A stretch of DNA of 64,000 nt from Paracoccus onubensis (GTDB taxonomy: Bacteria; Pseudomonadota; Alphaproteobacteria; Rhodobacterales; Rhodobacteraceae), in assembly GCF_003591515.1 (NCBI RefSeq), contig NZ_QZCG01000004.1, positions 248,001-312,000 on the forward strand, in the 5' to 3' direction. The position numbers and the translations under genes are program-made. This document shows, in pieces, positions 63,632 to 64,000 of the stretch. The notes beneath the pieces were generated by a model. It did no database searches. It was not told the DNA's origin and saw only the letters and a program-made list of their open reading frames with translations. Position 1 is the stretch's first letter. Each line of letters begins with the position of its first letter.

Positions 63632-64000
63632 ATGACCATCAATACCCGCCATCTGCGCCCGCTATCGGCCCCTCAGTCGGAAATCTGGTTTGCCCAGCAG
63701 CTTGACCCGGCCAACGATCTTCTGGACCTGCGCGGCCATCTGCATCTGCAAGGTGACGTCGACACCGATCTGCTGCACCGGGCGCTGGATGTCAGCGTGG
63801 CCGAGTTCGACACGCTGCGTCTGCGCATCATCGATACGCCCGACGGCCCGCGCCAGTTCCAGACCGGCGACTGCGGCAGCGGGCTGATCGTGATCGACTG
63901 CGCCGATATGGCCGAGGCAGAGACGGATATGCAAACGCGCTGTCGTCATGTCTATGATCTGGCATCCGAGCCGCCATACACATTCGTCCTGTACCGGCTG
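63632..64000 (+). CDS. non-ribosomal peptide synthetase, N-terminal condensation domain (partial)
   Basis: First 123 codons of a larger enzyme cut by the window end. The sequence starts TINTRHLRPLSAPQSEIWFA, with the condensation-domain C1 motif (LSxxQ.xxW) followed by LQGDVDTDLLHRALDVSVAE and the C2-like FDTLRLRIIDTPDGPRQF. The pattern is closer to EntF-type condensation domains of siderophore synthetases than to starter C domains, but only a third of the domain is visible. The ATG follows GGGAG by 11 bases. It lies directly downstream of the ABC exporter in the same direction. Number of modules, substrate specificity and product are not visible. Confidence 0.9.
   Translation, partial: MTINTRHLRPLSAPQSEIWFAQQLDPANDLLDLRGHLHLQGDVDTDLLHRALDVSVAEFDTLRLRIIDTPDGPRQFQTGDCGSGLIVIDCADMAEAETDMQTRCRHVYDLASEPPYTFVLYRL

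Overview
The window is high-GC alphaproteobacterial chromosome, most likely from a Rhodobacteraceae/Paracoccaceae member close to Paracoccus. The evidence is gene order and family type: a dusB(nifR3)-ntrB-ntrC-ntrY-ntrX operon whose NtrC lacks the sigma-54 GAFTGA loop, dnaX-ybaB-recR, gpmI-envC-ctpA-rppH, and a GC-rich 3' hairpin of the kind common after genes in this family. No rRNA, tRNA, CRISPR array or intact insertion sequence was recognised.

Layout. 1-2.2 kb: TRAP transporter permeases (large subunit cut by the window edge). 2.3-4.5 kb: cobS-cobT-cobU, late cobalamin assembly. 4.6-10.3 kb: a complete oppABCDF-type peptide importer, then a PiT phosphate transporter. 11.9-14.7 kb: dnaX-ybaB-recR. 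14.8-20 kb: Hsp20, a DUF599 membrane protein, an MFS exporter, a small membrane protein, an alpha/beta hydrolase, and zapA with a coiled-coil partner. 20-24 kb: a BCCT osmolyte carrier divergent from a two-gene K+ uptake system. 24-32.8 kb: hisB-hisH converging on the nitrogen-regulation operon. 33-41.6 kb: sdaA, cobO, rppH, ctpA, envC, gpmI, fhs. 41.9-45.4 kb: dnaE. 45.5-51.7 kb: a GST, an aldehyde dehydrogenase, agmatinase, a PuuB-like amine oxidase and a lone ectoine hydroxylase. These suggest agmatine/putrescine catabolism next to compatible-solute modification.

51.7-54.1 kb is sparsely coding. It holds a GNAT acetyltransferase and a truncated, frameshifted peptide-permease remnant, and looks like a boundary. 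Beyond it, from 54.1 kb to the window end, lies the most interesting region. It contains an RND pump (adaptor plus permease), LuxR, a small helical protein of unknown function, LuxI, a divergent EntD-like phosphopantetheinyl transferase, an ABC exporter and the start of a non-ribosomal peptide synthetase whose condensation domain resembles that of EntF.

Three near-identical 20-bp partly palindromic sites (consensus about CCCC[T/G]CATCTGT[G/A]CGGG) lie about 80-100 bp upstream of the start codons of the RND operon, luxI and the ABC-NRPS operon. They are absent from the other intergenic regions read closely. The simplest reading is an acyl-homoserine-lactone regulon that switches on synthesis, carrier-protein priming and export of a peptide product, with luxI autoinduction. 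The product, the assignment of the sites to this LuxR and the rest of the NRPS cannot be settled from this window.
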